From Phycisphaeraceae bacterium (GTDB lineage Bacteria; Planctomycetota; Phycisphaerae; Phycisphaerales; UBA1924), in contig JAHBXG010000006.1 of assembly GCA_019636565.1 (NCBI GenBank), forward strand, positions 62,001-126,000: DNA of 64,000 bases. Direction: 5' to 3'. Below the pieces are notes generated by a model. The model was given only the letters and a program-made list of their open reading frames with translations, had not been told where the DNA came from and did not search any database. The position numbers were made by a program, and so were the translations under genes. How positions within the stretch are numbered: position 1 is the stretch's first letter; each line of letters opens with the position of its first letter. Shown piece by piece: positions 44,325 through 53,732 of the stretch.

Positions 44325-45197
44325 GTGGGCCGTGCTCTTTTCCATCTCGTGCTGGGACTCGCGTTCTGCGTGGCGCGTCCGGTATGGGCGGAAATCGAAA
44401 ACGGGCCGGAGACAACCGTCCCCTTGCCGGCATCGACGTCTGCGTGGTCACCGTTGCCTGCTCCGGTCCCCGAATCGGAATCAAGAGCACTCGGCGCGCC
44501 CGAGCGGCACATCGCGAAATCCCCCGTGCGCACAGTGCCGGCGGGAGAAACGCGAGCGGCGACGAGTTCGACCGTTTTTCAGGGTGTGGTCGGGCCTTTG
44601 GCCGTCGTGCTGGTACTCATTGCGATGCTCGCCGGGCTGGTAGTTCTGGTCGCGAGACTGCGGAGCCGCATGGGCGGCGGAGGAAGCCTTTCGCTCGGGT
44701 TTGGCGCGGGCGGACGCGCTCCGGCGGGCATTTTGGAGGTGCTGGGCCGATTTCCGCTGGCGCGCGGGCTGACGCTGGTGCTGCTGAAAGTCGATCGGCG
44801 GGTGCTCCTGCTCAGCCAGACGCGCCAGGGAAGGTTTGGCGGGCTTTCGCTCACTCCCATCTGCGAACTCGATTCACCCGAGGATGTCGCGTCGATCCTG
44901 CTCAAGGTGCGCGATGCCGACAGTGCATCTCTGACACATCGGTTCGCGTCGGTCTTTCGGTCGCTTGATCGAGAGGCCGCGGACAAGGTAGCAAACGCCG
45001 ACAAAGTCATGACGACGATTGCGCCGGCGCAGAGCCTGCCCCGTCGTGCCAAGGGAGTGACGCACAAGCCGGCTTCGGCGAGCGCATCGGATTCGAGCAC
45101 CGAACCGACGGGCGCCGAAACCGCGGCGTCGATTCGGCGAAGGCTCGACGCGCTCCGTGTCCCGGCCCTTCGTGAGACCCGGGGAGCCAGGTCATGA
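44325..45197 (+). CDS. fliO: Flagellar biosynthesis protein FliO
   Basis: FliO helps assemble the FliP pore of the export gate. With GTG 44325 as start, the 290-residue protein has a signal peptide (ALFHLVLGLAFCVARPVWA), a linker, one membrane helix (VVGPLAVVLVLIAMLAGLVV) and the cytoplasmic FliO domain ILEVLGRFPLARGLTLVLLK then VDRRVLLLSQTRQG. The frame also allows TTG 44274, which overlaps the fliN stop (TTGA). A long hydrophilic tail follows, so it is larger than E. coli FliO (about 120 residues). Its end overlaps fliP by four bases. Confidence 0.82.
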   Translation: MGRALFHLVLGLAFCVARPVWAEIENGPETTVPLPASTSAWSPLPAPVPESESRALGAPERHIAKSPVRTVPAGETRAATSSTVFQGVVGPLAVVLVLIAMLAGLVVLVARLRSRMGGGGSLSLGFGAGGRAPAGILEVLGRFPLARGLTLVLLKVDRRVLLLSQTRQGRFGGLSLTPICELDSPEDVASILLKVRDADSASLTHRFASVFRSLDREAADKVANADKVMTTIAPAQSLPRRAKGVTHKPASASASDSSTEPTGAETAASIRRRLDALRVPALRETRGARS

Positions 45198-46174
45198 AGC
45201 ACTTGGCTTTTGCTCTCGCAGTATGCGTAGTTTTCCTGGTCGGCGGGACAACCCTCGCTCAGCCGATCGGGCCTCCGCTGCCCGACCTGCGGAGCGGTTC
45301 GCCGACGATGCCCTACGCAACGGACGGATCCGCGCCACAATTGCTGCAGCAATTGGCCTTGATGGTTCCGGATTCGAAGAGCGCGGTCGGGATGAACCCC
45401 TTGGCGGTCATGGACGCCGCGGGGCGGGCGATGCCCGGCGGTGGGGGTGAGAGCCCGGGGTCCGCGCTCTCCGCGCCGGTCACGATCCTGCTTCTCCTGA
45501 CGATCATCTCACTCGCGCCGGCGATTGTGCTGATGACGACGTGCTTCCCCCGCATCCTGATCGTGCTCGGGCTGCTGAAGCAGGCGATCGGCGCGCAGGG
45601 CGTTCCGCCGCCGCAGGTGATCACGGCACTGGCGCTGTTCATGACGATGATCGTGATGGCGCCGACTTATGACCGGGTGTACAAGGAAGCCATCGCTCCG
45701 TGGTCGAGCGGTGAAATCCGCGACATGGACACGCTCTGGCTGCGGGCGCGTCAACCGGTGCGCGATTTCATGTTCGATCAGATCGAAGCGACCGGAAACT
45801 GGAATTCGCTCTATATGGTGCTCGAGTATCGGGGCATCGACACTTCCGAGCCGGAGCGATTGACGCGTGCAGATGTCGACATGGTCTCGCTCATCCCGGC
45901 GTTCATGATCGGTGAACTCAAGGCGGCGTTCCTGCTCGGGTTTCGGATCTATCTGCCGTTCCTGGTGATCGACATGGTGATAAGCAGCCTGCTGATCTCG
46001 ATGAGCATGATGATGCTGCCTCCGGTGCTCATCAGTCTGCCCTTTAAGTTGCTGCTGTTCGTGATGGTGGATGGGTGGCAGTTGGTTGTCGGCGGGCTGC
46101 TGCGGAGTTTCGTCGTTCCGGCGCACGCGGCAGTGGCTGCCGCCAGCAGCGTGACAGGCGGAGGTGGCGGATGA
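45194..46174 (+). CDS. fliP: Flagellar export gate protein FliP
   Basis: FliP makes up most of the export pore in the inner membrane. The 326-residue protein begins with a signal peptide (LAFALAVCVVFLVGGTTLAQ) and an extra Pro/Gly-rich stretch, then the conserved core: TILLLLTIISLAPAIVLMTT, CFPRILIVLGLLKQAIG, PTYDRVYKEAIAPW and a C-terminal pair of helices with VIDMVISSLLISMSMMMLPP. The core matches FliP; the length above 245 residues comes from the N-terminal insert of about 90. Overlaps fliO and fliQ by four bases each. Confidence 0.95.
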   Translation: MKHLAFALAVCVVFLVGGTTLAQPIGPPLPDLRSGSPTMPYATDGSAPQLLQQLALMVPDSKSAVGMNPLAVMDAAGRAMPGGGGESPGSALSAPVTILLLLTIISLAPAIVLMTTCFPRILIVLGLLKQAIGAQGVPPPQVITALALFMTMIVMAPTYDRVYKEAIAPWSSGEIRDMDTLWLRARQPVRDFMFDQIEATGNWNSLYMVLEYRGIDTSEPERLTRADVDMVSLIPAFMIGELKAAFLLGFRIYLPFLVIDMVISSLLISMSMMMLPPVLISLPFKLLLFVMVDGWQLVVGGLLRSFVVPAHAAVAAASSVTGGGGG

Positions 46175-46428
46175 TCGACGAATCCATGCTGGAAATGGTG
46201 CGTCAGAGCCTGGTGATCACGCTGAAGATCGCGGCGCCGGTGCTGCTCGCGGGGATCGTGATCGGCCTGTTTATCAGCCTCATTCAGGCCGTGACCTCGA
46301 TTCAGGATCAGACGCTCTCGCTGGTGCCCAAAATTGTCGTGATGGTGATCGTCGCGGCGCTGCTGCTTCCCTGGATCCTGGGGCGACTCGCGGAGTATGC
46401 CGTGGAGATTTTTTCGTTTGCGGCGTAG
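46171..46428 (+). CDS. fliQ: Flagellar export gate protein FliQ
   Basis: An 85-residue protein with two membrane helices (ITLKIAAPVLLAGIVIGLFI and IVVMVIVAALLLPWILGRLA) joined by the conserved loop SLIQAVTSIQDQTLSLVPK. It is the small subunit of the FliPQR pore. The ATG at 46171 overlaps the fliP stop (ATGA). Length and order are standard. Confidence 0.94.
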   Translation: MIDESMLEMVRQSLVITLKIAAPVLLAGIVIGLFISLIQAVTSIQDQTLSLVPKIVVMVIVAALLLPWILGRLAEYAVEIFSFAA

Positions 46429-46443
46429 TCGGTCGGATTTTGC

Positions 46444-47229
46444 ATGTCGGAAATCGTCCTCACCAACCTCGTTCCGTTTATGCTCGTGGCGTTCCGCCTT
46501 GCCGGGCTGTTCATTGCAACGCCCCTGCTCTCGAGCACGATGGTGCCGCACCGGTTGAAACCGTTTCTCGTGCTGGCCCTTGCCGCGGCGGTGTATCCCC
46601 TCACTCCCGCGTGGGCCGCGCCCGCATCCTTGACGATCGTGTCGCTGGTCCCGATGATCGTGGGCGAGGCACTCATCGGGTTTGTGATCGGCCTGCTGGC
46701 GAGCCTGCCGCTGATCGCGGCTGAAACATGCGGGATCATCGTCGGGCAGCAGATGGGCTTTGGGTTGGCGAAGGTGTACAACCCCGAGTACGACGCAGAG
46801 ACCGACGTGCTGGGACAGACGCTTTTCTTTGTCGTGTTCGGCGCGTTTCTGGCCATGGGTGGGCTGGAGAGTGTCTTCCGCTCGCTTGTTTCGACGTTTG
46901 ATCGCGTCGGGCCGGGTGGGATCGGCATTTCCCAGGCTCCGGTCGAAACGCTGGTGGGGGTCGCGACCTCGGGGCTGGAACTTGCGATGCGCATGTCATT
47001 GCCTGTCGTCGCGGCGATTCTGCTGCTGGTCGTGGTGTTCGCCGTGATCTCCAAGACGATGCCGGCGATCAACATCATGAGTGTGGGATTCACTGTAAAG
47101 GTTCTCGCCGGCCTTGCCGTGTTGACGCTTGCCCTTCCCGCGATCGCACGCGTCGCCGGGGATGAAACGGGCGAGGTGCTGAGAGTCGTTGACGGCTGGG
47201 CGAAGTCTCTCGGAAAGCAGGGAGTCTGA
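46444..47229 (+). CDS. fliR: Flagellar export gate protein FliR
   Basis: FliR caps the FliPQR pore with one copy. The 261-residue protein has about six hydrophobic segments, starting FMLVAFRLAGLFIATPLLSS, then VPHRLKPFLVLALAAAVYPL, then IGEALIGFVIGLLASLPLIA-like helices and AAETCGIIVGQQMGFGLAKV, which holds the conserved GxxxGxxMG type motif of FliR. It is 15 bases after fliQ, and its stop overlaps the flhB start by one base. Confidence 0.93.
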   Translation: MSEIVLTNLVPFMLVAFRLAGLFIATPLLSSTMVPHRLKPFLVLALAAAVYPLTPAWAAPASLTIVSLVPMIVGEALIGFVIGLLASLPLIAAETCGIIVGQQMGFGLAKVYNPEYDAETDVLGQTLFFVVFGAFLAMGGLESVFRSLVSTFDRVGPGGIGISQAPVETLVGVATSGLELAMRMSLPVVAAILLLVVVFAVISKTMPAINIMSVGFTVKVLAGLAVLTLALPAIARVAGDETGEVLRVVDGWAKSLGKQGV

Positions 47230-48296
47230 TGGCGGAGGAACTTGGCGAGAGAACGGAGGACCCGACCGGGAGACGCTACTCCGAAGCCCGGGAGAAGGGG
47301 CAGGTTGCCAAAAGCCAGGATCTTGCGGCTGCGATCGACTGGGCGGGCGTCCTGATCATGCTTCTGCTGCTCGGGAGCCTGCTCGTGAAGTCAATGGGCT
47401 CGGTCATGAGGCGTTCGCTCGAAGACGCGGGTGCACAAGGCAGCCTGGCGCTTGGCAACATGACATCCACGGTGCTCTACTCTGCGGGGCAATCGGCTAT
47501 CGCGATTCTTCCGTTCTTTGTCGCATTCGTATTGATCTCGGTTGTGGCGCACTTCGCGCAGTACGGTGCGCTCTTCACCAGCCAGCCCATCGAACCGAAC
47601 TTCGGTCGATTGAATCCGATCTCCGGCTTCGGCAAGATCTTCTCGGCCAAAGGCGCCGTCCGAACGGTGCTCAGCCTGCTCAAGGTGTTTCTGGTCTCGA
47701 TCATTGCGTACGCCGTGATCTCTCCGGAGATGCCTTCCATTTTGCAGTTGCCTCAACTGCCCCTCATCGGCGGGCTTTACCAGGTGTGGACGATGATGCT
47801 GGCCCTCGCGGCATGGTTGATCGCCGTGCTCCTGGTGCTGGGACTCGCGGACTTTTTCTATCAAAAATGGATGCTCAAGCAGGACCTCAAGATGACCAAG
47901 CAGGAGGTCAAAGAAGAGCGCAAGAGCATGGACGGCGACCCGCAGGTGCGCGGGCGGCGATTGCAGATGATGCGTGCGATCGCGTTGCAACGGGTGAACC
48001 AAGCCGTGCCGCAGGCGGACGTGATCGTGACGAACCCGACGCACTTTTCGATCGCGATCAAATACGCCCAGGACGAGATGGCCGCACCGCGCGTGGTTGC
48101 CAAGGGGGCGGACTTCATGGCGATGAGAATCCGGCAACTCGCGATGATCAACAACGTTCCGATCGTCGAGCGACCCTCACTGGCGCGGGCGCTGTTCTAT
48201 TCCATTGAGGTTGGGCAGGAAATACCGCAAGAGCACTACCAGGCCGTGGCCGAAGTGCTCGCTTATGTGTACCGATTGGAAGGGCGGGCGGCGTAG
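47229..48296 (+). CDS. flhB: Flagellar export switch protein FlhB
   Basis: FlhB controls the change from hook to filament export after self-cleavage. The 355-residue protein has EELGERTEDPTGRRYSEARE at the start, four membrane helices, the cytoplasmic linker MTKQEVKEERKSMDGDP and the cleavage site NPTH at about 269-272 (VTNPTHFSIAIKYA). The C-terminal domain includes GADFMAMRIRQLA and ERPSLARALFYSIEVGQEIP. All key residues are in place, and FliK, which triggers the switch, is in block 1. Confidence 0.95.
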   Translation: MAEELGERTEDPTGRRYSEAREKGQVAKSQDLAAAIDWAGVLIMLLLLGSLLVKSMGSVMRRSLEDAGAQGSLALGNMTSTVLYSAGQSAIAILPFFVAFVLISVVAHFAQYGALFTSQPIEPNFGRLNPISGFGKIFSAKGAVRTVLSLLKVFLVSIIAYAVISPEMPSILQLPQLPLIGGLYQVWTMMLALAAWLIAVLLVLGLADFFYQKWMLKQDLKMTKQEVKEERKSMDGDPQVRGRRLQMMRAIALQRVNQAVPQADVIVTNPTHFSIAIKYAQDEMAAPRVVAKGADFMAMRIRQLAMINNVPIVERPSLARALFYSIEVGQEIPQEHYQAVAEVLAYVYRLEGRAA

Positions 48297-48306
48297 CGAC
48301 TGACGC

Positions 48307-50520
48307 ATGGCAATGGCAAAGGCACCTCCAAAACCCCGCCCCGCAGCGCCCGCCGCAAAGCCCGCGCTCGCGCCCTCGGGCCTTTCTTCGATGCCGGGCT
48401 GGATTCAGTTGATCCACAAGCATCGCGGACTGCTTGTGCCGATTTCATTCGTTGCGCTGCTCGCGGTGCTGCTCGTGCCGCTGCCGCCGGCGCTCATGGA
48501 CGTTCTGATCTGCTTCAACATCAGCCTCGCGGTCATCGTGCTGCTGACGACGATCTCGATGAAGCAGCCGCTGGATTTCAGCGTCTTTCCGTCGCTGTTG
48601 CTCGCGACAACTCTGCTACGGCTCGTACTGAATATTGCGTCGACCCGGCTCATCCTCACTGCCAAGGCCGATTCGCCCGAAGCCGCGGCATCCGTGGCAG
48701 GGCACGTCATCATGGCGTTCGGCGAGTTTGTCGCCGGCGATGAACTCTTCGTGGGCGTCGTCATCTTTCTGATTCTGGTGATCGTGCAATGGGTCGTTAT
48801 CACCAAAGGTGCCACGCGAATTTCCGAAGTCGCGGCACGCTTCACACTCGACGCGATGCCGGGCAAGCAGATGGCGATCGACAGCGACCTGAACGCCGGT
48901 CTGATCGATGAGCAGGAAGCTCGCCGCCGCCGCGAAAAAATTTCTTCCGAGGCGGACTTCTTTGGCGCCATGGACGGTGCCTCCAAGTTCGTGCGCGGCG
49001 ACGCCATTGCCGGAATCATCATCACTGTCATCAACGTCGCCGGCGGGTTCGCTGTCGGCATGCTGATGCGAGGCTGGGATGCGGGCCAGACCGCGAGAGT
49101 CTTCACCAAACTGACCATCGGCGAAGGCCTGACGAGCCAGATTCCGTCTTTCATCATCGCGATCGCCTCGGCGCTGATCGTCACCCGGTCGGGAAGCAAG
49201 GAAGACCTGGGCGATCAGTTGACCGGCCAGGTCACGAGCCAGCCCAAGGGGCTGATCATCACCGCGGTCTTCCTGCTGCTGCTTTGCTTTACGCCCTTGC
49301 CCACCATTCCGCTGCTGGTGACATCGATCGGATTGGGGGGGCTCGCGTTCGCGATCTCGCGCACCTCGCGTGCGAAGTTGAACGCCGAGGCCGAAGCGGT
49401 GAAACAAGCCGAAGCGCCGCCTCCGCCTGCGGTCGAGCAACTGCTCAAGGTGGACACCCTCGAAATCGAGGTTGGATACGGGCTCGTTTCGCTCGTAGAC
49501 ACCAATCAGGGTGGCGACCTGCTCGAACGAATCTCGGCAACGCGTCGCCAACTCGCGGCAGAATTCGGCCTGGTCATGCCGCCGGTACGCATCCGCGACA
49601 ACATGACGCTTCAGCCCACCGAGTATCGCATCAAGATCCGGAACAACCCGATCGCTATCGGGCAGACCCGGCCTGGAAAACTAATGGCGATGGATTCGGG
49701 CATCGCGAGCGGCCAGATCGGGGGCGACCCCACGAAAGAGCCGGCGTTCGGGCTGGACGCATGGTGGATCGACCCGTCCCTCCGCGCACGGGCCGAGACA
49801 ATGAACTACACCGTGGTAGAGCCGACAGCGGTCATGGCGACGCACCTGACCGAAGTGGTGAAACGCCACGCCGACGAGCTCCTCACACGCGAAGAAGTAG
49901 GGAATCTGCTCGAGCAACTCAAGGAAAAGGCGCCCAAGCTGGTAGAGGAAGTCGTGCCGGGCATTCTGAAGCCGACCGAGCTGCAGAAGATCCTTCAGAA
50001 TCTCCTGCGCGAGCGGGTTCCGATCCGCGATCTCGAAGCCATTCTCGAAGCCCTCGCCGAATGGGCTCCGAAGACCAAGGATCCGGAAGTGTTGACCGAA
50101 TATGTGCGAAACGCCCTGCGTCGCAGCATCTGCGGGCAGTATTCGAGTTCACGCGATGGCGGCAAGCCCAAACTGGTCTGCGTCACCATCGATCCGAGCC
50201 TCGAAGACATCATCAACGGCTACATCGATCGCGCCCCGAGCGGCACCACGGTCAACATGCCCGCCCGGGTCGCGAATCTGATCGCCGAGCATGTCTCGCG
50301 TTCACTGCAGATTGTCCTCTCGGGGGGACACCCACCGGTGGTGGTGGCCTCGCCTCAGGTACGAGCGGTCGTGAGGCAGATTCTCGAGCCGCACATCGCG
50401 GGCGTTGCGGTGCTTGGCTACAACGAATTGGTCCCGTCGATGGAAGTGGAGAGCGTGGCGCTGGTCATGCCGCCCGACGCGCTGAGCCCCCAATCGAATT
50501 CTCCGGCCATGGCCGCCTGA
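48307..50520 (+). CDS. flhA: Flagellar export gate protein FlhA
   Basis: FlhA is the nonameric ring of the export gate that docks chaperone-substrate complexes. The 737-residue protein has a Pro/Ala-rich N-terminal extension of about 35 residues, eight membrane helices, the FHIPEP region with FPSLLLATTLLRLVLNIAST and ISEVAARFTLDAMPGKQMAI, and a large cytoplasmic domain from about residue 370 (TLEIEVGYGLVSLVDTNQGG; LVKR-like LTEVVKRHADELLTREEVGN). It lies ten bases after flhB. Confidence 0.95.
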   Translation: MAMAKAPPKPRPAAPAAKPALAPSGLSSMPGWIQLIHKHRGLLVPISFVALLAVLLVPLPPALMDVLICFNISLAVIVLLTTISMKQPLDFSVFPSLLLATTLLRLVLNIASTRLILTAKADSPEAAASVAGHVIMAFGEFVAGDELFVGVVIFLILVIVQWVVITKGATRISEVAARFTLDAMPGKQMAIDSDLNAGLIDEQEARRRREKISSEADFFGAMDGASKFVRGDAIAGIIITVINVAGGFAVGMLMRGWDAGQTARVFTKLTIGEGLTSQIPSFIIAIASALIVTRSGSKEDLGDQLTGQVTSQPKGLIITAVFLLLLCFTPLPTIPLLVTSIGLGGLAFAISRTSRAKLNAEAEAVKQAEAPPPPAVEQLLKVDTLEIEVGYGLVSLVDTNQGGDLLERISATRRQLAAEFGLVMPPVRIRDNMTLQPTEYRIKIRNNPIAIGQTRPGKLMAMDSGIASGQIGGDPTKEPAFGLDAWWIDPSLRARAETMNYTVVEPTAVMATHLTEVVKRHADELLTREEVGNLLEQLKEKAPKLVEEVVPGILKPTELQKILQNLLRERVPIRDLEAILEALAEWAPKTKDPEVLTEYVRNALRRSICGQYSSSRDGGKPKLVCVTIDPSLEDIINGYIDRAPSGTTVNMPARVANLIAEHVSRSLQIVLSGGHPPVVVASPQVRAVVRQILEPHIAGVAVLGYNELVPSMEVESVALVMPPDALSPQSNSPAMAA

Positions 50521-50704
50521 CGAAAAAATTGCGCAGGTCGGTTCAGACTCTGCGCTATTGCCGATCAACTTTGCGCCGGGCCCGCGCCGATAGAAGGGTA
50601 CGTTTTCGTGCCCGAGGCTTGGCCGCTTCGGACACTCCCGCGTTCACTAGAGGCATGGAGGCCCTGGTCCGCGGCGGACGGGCGCTGAGCCACGGATGGC
50701 ATCG

Positions 50705-52078
50705 ATGCAGCTCAAGACGTTTCGTGGTAGTTCGATGGCCGACGCACTGGCCGAAGTGAAACGCGACCTCGGAACCGAGGCGGTGATTTTGCACGCAAGG
50801 ACGATCCGGGTGGGAGGTGTGATCGGGTTCGGCGCAAAGAACCAGTACGAGATCACCGCTTCGTCTGGTGCGCCAAACTCCAATCTAAAGCAATCTCGGA
50901 TTGCGACCGCGCCACGCCCGGCTGCCAAGCCGCAGGAGGCTGCGTCAGAAGCATTCGAGCCCGTCCAGTTTGCAAATCCGACAGCCACGACGATCGTCGC
51001 CCCGGCGCCCGACGCCAGTGCTCAGGCTGCTCAACCGGAACCGCCGGTCGTTCAGATTTCCGTGCCACGCCCGGCCGTCCGGACTGCCTCGGTCAAGCTT
51101 GCCACGCGGGCCAACCTCCGTCCCGCATCTGAGTGGGCAGCCAAGTCGGTCGACGAGGAACTCGCGTCGATCAAGCGGCTGGTCGGCCAGTTGCTCCAGG
51201 AACAGCGCCTGACCGCCGTGCGCGCTGGGGACAGCGGCATGATGGCTGGAATCGGGTTGTCCGATCCGCTCGCCAACGCGCTGATTCGGCTGACCGATCG
51301 CCAGGTCTCCAGTTCGCTTGCCTCCGAAATCATCGGGGAAATACGCGATGCGCTCGAGCCGAGCGAATTGGAGGACGACGCGGTTGTCCGCTCGTCGCTT
51401 CTGGGCCGCATCGCGGCACGCATCAAAGTCACCGGGGGTTTGACGGCCGCGAATCCGGCTGGCGGCACCCTCATCATCGGTGTTGTCGGACCGACCGGAG
51501 TCGGCAAGACGACGACGATCGCGAAGATGGCGGCAAACTACAAACTCCGTCACAACAAGCGAGTTGGGCTGATCACCTGCGATACCTATCGAATCGCGGC
51601 TGTGGATCAACTGAGGACCTACGCAAACATCATCGGCCTGCCGTTGAAGGTCGCGTTGACGCCAATGGAGGTCACCTCGGCACGGTCGCAGTTGGCTGAT
51701 TGCGATGTGCTCCTGGTCGATACGCCCGGGCGAGCACCCTCCGACCAGAGGCGCCTTGATGAGTTGAGGCGCTTCATTGACGCTGCGGGCCCCGCGGAGA
51801 CCCATCTCGCCCTCGCGGCGTGCGCCTCCGAAAGCGTGATGCGATCCGCCGCCCGCGCCTTTGGCCAACTCGGGCCCGACCGGGTCCTGCTGACAAAGGT
51901 CGACGAGACCGACACGCTCGGCCCAGCGTTTAATGTGCTCTCGGAATTGAACTTGCCGCTCGCCTGCGTGACCACCGGCCAAGAAGTTCCCGACGACTTG
52001 GAAGGCGCAAGCGCCGAGCGATTCGCGCGCTGGGTACTGGAGCATCCGGGGCATACGACGGCGGCGGCCGGCGCATGA
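50705..52078 (+). CDS. flhF: SRP-like GTPase FlhF
   Basis: FlhF sets the cell position and number of flagella. The protein (457 residues from ATG 50705, MQLKTFRG; an ATG three codons earlier at 50696 is possible) has the N-terminal B domain SMADALAEVKRDLGTEAVIL, a Pro/Ala-rich linker, then the NG domain: GPTGVGKTTTIAKMAANYKL (G1), CDTYRIAAVDQLRTYANIIG, DTPGRAP (G3) and TKVDETDTLG (G4). The next gene encodes its regulator FlhG, overlapping by four bases. This pair implies a controlled, probably polar or low-number, flagellation pattern. Confidence 0.94.
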   Translation: MQLKTFRGSSMADALAEVKRDLGTEAVILHARTIRVGGVIGFGAKNQYEITASSGAPNSNLKQSRIATAPRPAAKPQEAASEAFEPVQFANPTATTIVAPAPDASAQAAQPEPPVVQISVPRPAVRTASVKLATRANLRPASEWAAKSVDEELASIKRLVGQLLQEQRLTAVRAGDSGMMAGIGLSDPLANALIRLTDRQVSSSLASEIIGEIRDALEPSELEDDAVVRSSLLGRIAARIKVTGGLTAANPAGGTLIIGVVGPTGVGKTTTIAKMAANYKLRHNKRVGLITCDTYRIAAVDQLRTYANIIGLPLKVALTPMEVTSARSQLADCDVLLVDTPGRAPSDQRRLDELRRFIDAAGPAETHLALAACASESVMRSAARAFGQLGPDRVLLTKVDETDTLGPAFNVLSELNLPLACVTTGQEVPDDLEGASAERFARWVLEHPGHTTAAAGA

Positions 52079-53085
52079 CCGTATTTCAAAGTCCAGCCCC
52101 GACCTCGGCCGAGCCCGGCGATCAGGCTTCACGCCTGCGTGCATTGTTTGAGCCAAGCGGGTCCTTGCAATCGAACAGCCCGGTCCGGTCTGCACCCGTC
52201 GTGGCGATCACCTCGGGGAAAGGCGGCGTTGGGAAGACGAATCTGGCAGTAAACCTGGCGACGGTGCTGGCTGCACGCCATCGATTGACCCTGGTGGACG
52301 CCGACCTTGGGATGGCCAACGCGGACATTCTGTGCGGGGTCACTCCGTCGGTTCGATTGCAGCACGCGCTACCGCTTTCCGACGGTTCCTTGCATGGCCG
52401 GACCGGGGCGCACCCGTCGGCCGGGGCCAGTCTGGCGTCCATCGGCATCAAGACGCCGTTGGGGTTCACACTGGTTCCCGGCGCGGTCGGAGTTGCCCGT
52501 ATGGCGGATCTGAATTCTGCCGAGCAACGTCAACTGATTCGTGGGCTCACGGCTTTGGAAGCCCGCAGCGACCTCGTCCTGCTCGACACCGGCGCCGGGA
52601 TCTCTCCCGGCGTTTTGGGGTTCCTGGGAGTCGCGGATCTGGTCCTGGTAGTGGTCACGCCGGAACCAACGTCGATCGCGGATGCGTATGCGCTGATCAA
52701 GTGCTTTTCGCATCGGGCGGAGGAGCTTCCGCCCCGTGAGCGGGCCGGCCGCGGGGCGACCAGAGTCGCGATGGTGGTGAATCAGTGTCGAGGCAAAAAC
52801 GAGGCGGAGTCGGTTCACCGTCGCATCCTGGGAGTATGCGACCGCTTCCTAAACATCCATATTCCGTTGGCGGGCTGGATTGAGCGGGATGCCAGGCTCG
52901 GGGACGCCGTGATGGCCCGGTCGCCTGTCGTGCGGTACGCCCCCGCAAGCGTGGCAGCAACCGGGCTTCGGAATCTCGCGTCTGTTCTCGAAAAGGAATG
53001 GCTTTCGGGCCGCGACGGTCGAACGGGTGAAGCGTCGGGTCGGTTTGATGCCCTGCGGCGGATGTGGCGACTGCGGGCTGATTGA
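52075..53085 (+). CDS. flhG: MinD-like ATPase FlhG/FleN
   Basis: FlhG limits the number of flagella by stimulating FlhF GTP hydrolysis. The 336-residue protein has the FlhF-activating helix DQASRLRALF at about 16-25, matching the DQAxxLR motif, the deviant Walker A SGKGGVGKTNLAVNLA (about 47-62), VDADLGMANADILCG, DTGAGIS and a C-terminal domain. Its last part contains RLGDAVMARSPVVRYAPAS, a segment typical of the FlhG/FleN group. Overlap with flhF (ATGA) supports coupled synthesis. Confidence 0.92.
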   Translation: MTVFQSPAPTSAEPGDQASRLRALFEPSGSLQSNSPVRSAPVVAITSGKGGVGKTNLAVNLATVLAARHRLTLVDADLGMANADILCGVTPSVRLQHALPLSDGSLHGRTGAHPSAGASLASIGIKTPLGFTLVPGAVGVARMADLNSAEQRQLIRGLTALEARSDLVLLDTGAGISPGVLGFLGVADLVLVVVTPEPTSIADAYALIKCFSHRAEELPPRERAGRGATRVAMVVNQCRGKNEAESVHRRILGVCDRFLNIHIPLAGWIERDARLGDAVMARSPVVRYAPASVAATGLRNLASVLEKEWLSGRDGRTGEASGRFDALRRMWRLRAD

Positions 53086-53152
53086 ACGGCAAGCGGCCAA
53101 TCCGCCGATGCAGGACGGCGCGCACAAGTGATTTGTTGCGCGGAAGTTGCGC

Positions 53153-53563
53153 ATGTCAGCGAGGAGGCCGGCCGGAGTGAGCAGCTCGAAGAGATCACCG
53201 CGAATCATCGCATCGGCGCTCGGTTGCGCAGCGTTCGCCATTGCTTGTGTATCGGGATTGGCGGCACACAACCCATCGAATGTCGTGCTCACGCGAGCGC
53301 TCTGGGCGCTGGCGGTTTGCTACGTCGCCGGGCTGATTCTGGGATCGATTGGCGATGTGATCATCGCCCAGCACATCGCGCTTTACGCGAAGAAAAATCC
53401 CATTCCCGAAATGAAACCGCTGCCCCAGGAACCGTTCATAGTGGCGGAATTGGCGGAAGATCAGCCGGGCGCTGGACTTGTGCCGAATGATGCGGGGCTC
53501 TCCAAAGTTCCCCAAATTACCCAAACAGCGCAGCCCGCGCCGGCCACACGAAAAGCCGCGTAA
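53153..53563 (+). CDS. Small two-helix membrane protein between flhG and fliA
   Basis: A 136-residue protein with two hydrophobic segments, IIASALGCAAFAIACVSGLA and ALWALAVCYVAGLILGSIGD, then a hydrophilic Pro/Ala/Gln-rich C-terminal tail. I do not recognise a family. The position between flhG and fliA on the same strand is the only clue and suggests a flagellar link. ATG 53153 is used; a TTG two codons earlier is the alternative. A sigma-70-type promoter for fliA follows its stop. Confidence 0.6.
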   Translation: MSARRPAGVSSSKRSPRIIASALGCAAFAIACVSGLAAHNPSNVVLTRALWALAVCYVAGLILGSIGDVIIAQHIALYAKKNPIPEMKPLPQEPFIVAELAEDQPGAGLVPNDAGLSKVPQITQTAQPAPATRKAA

Positions 53564-53579
53564 ATTTTCTCTGCCCCCC

Positions 53580-53607
53580 TTGCGGAGCGCGCGTCGGCTT
53601 GTATACT
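53580..53607 (+). promoter_or_regulatory. Sigma-70 promoter for fliA
   Basis: TTGCGG (53580-53585) and TATACT (53602-53607) are 16 bases apart. Transcription from about 53614 would give a leader of roughly 120 bases before the fliA ATG, which has AAGGAG eight bases upstream. So fliA can be transcribed independently of the export genes. Confidence 0.6.
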
Positions 53608-53732
53608 CCGCTGCACGTCGAGCAAGGATCGCTCGGCGCGGGTGAGTTTCCGAGGCGTTCGCTTCGGGGCTCAGGCGGGCGCGGCGCGGGCTACGCACGT
53701 TTGGACGAAATGTCGGTGGTCAAGGAGCGACC

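Noticed and set aside
50560-50605. Sigma-28-like GCCGATAG before flhF
   Set aside because: The matching upstream box lies two bases too far, and flhF is not normally a sigma-28 gene.
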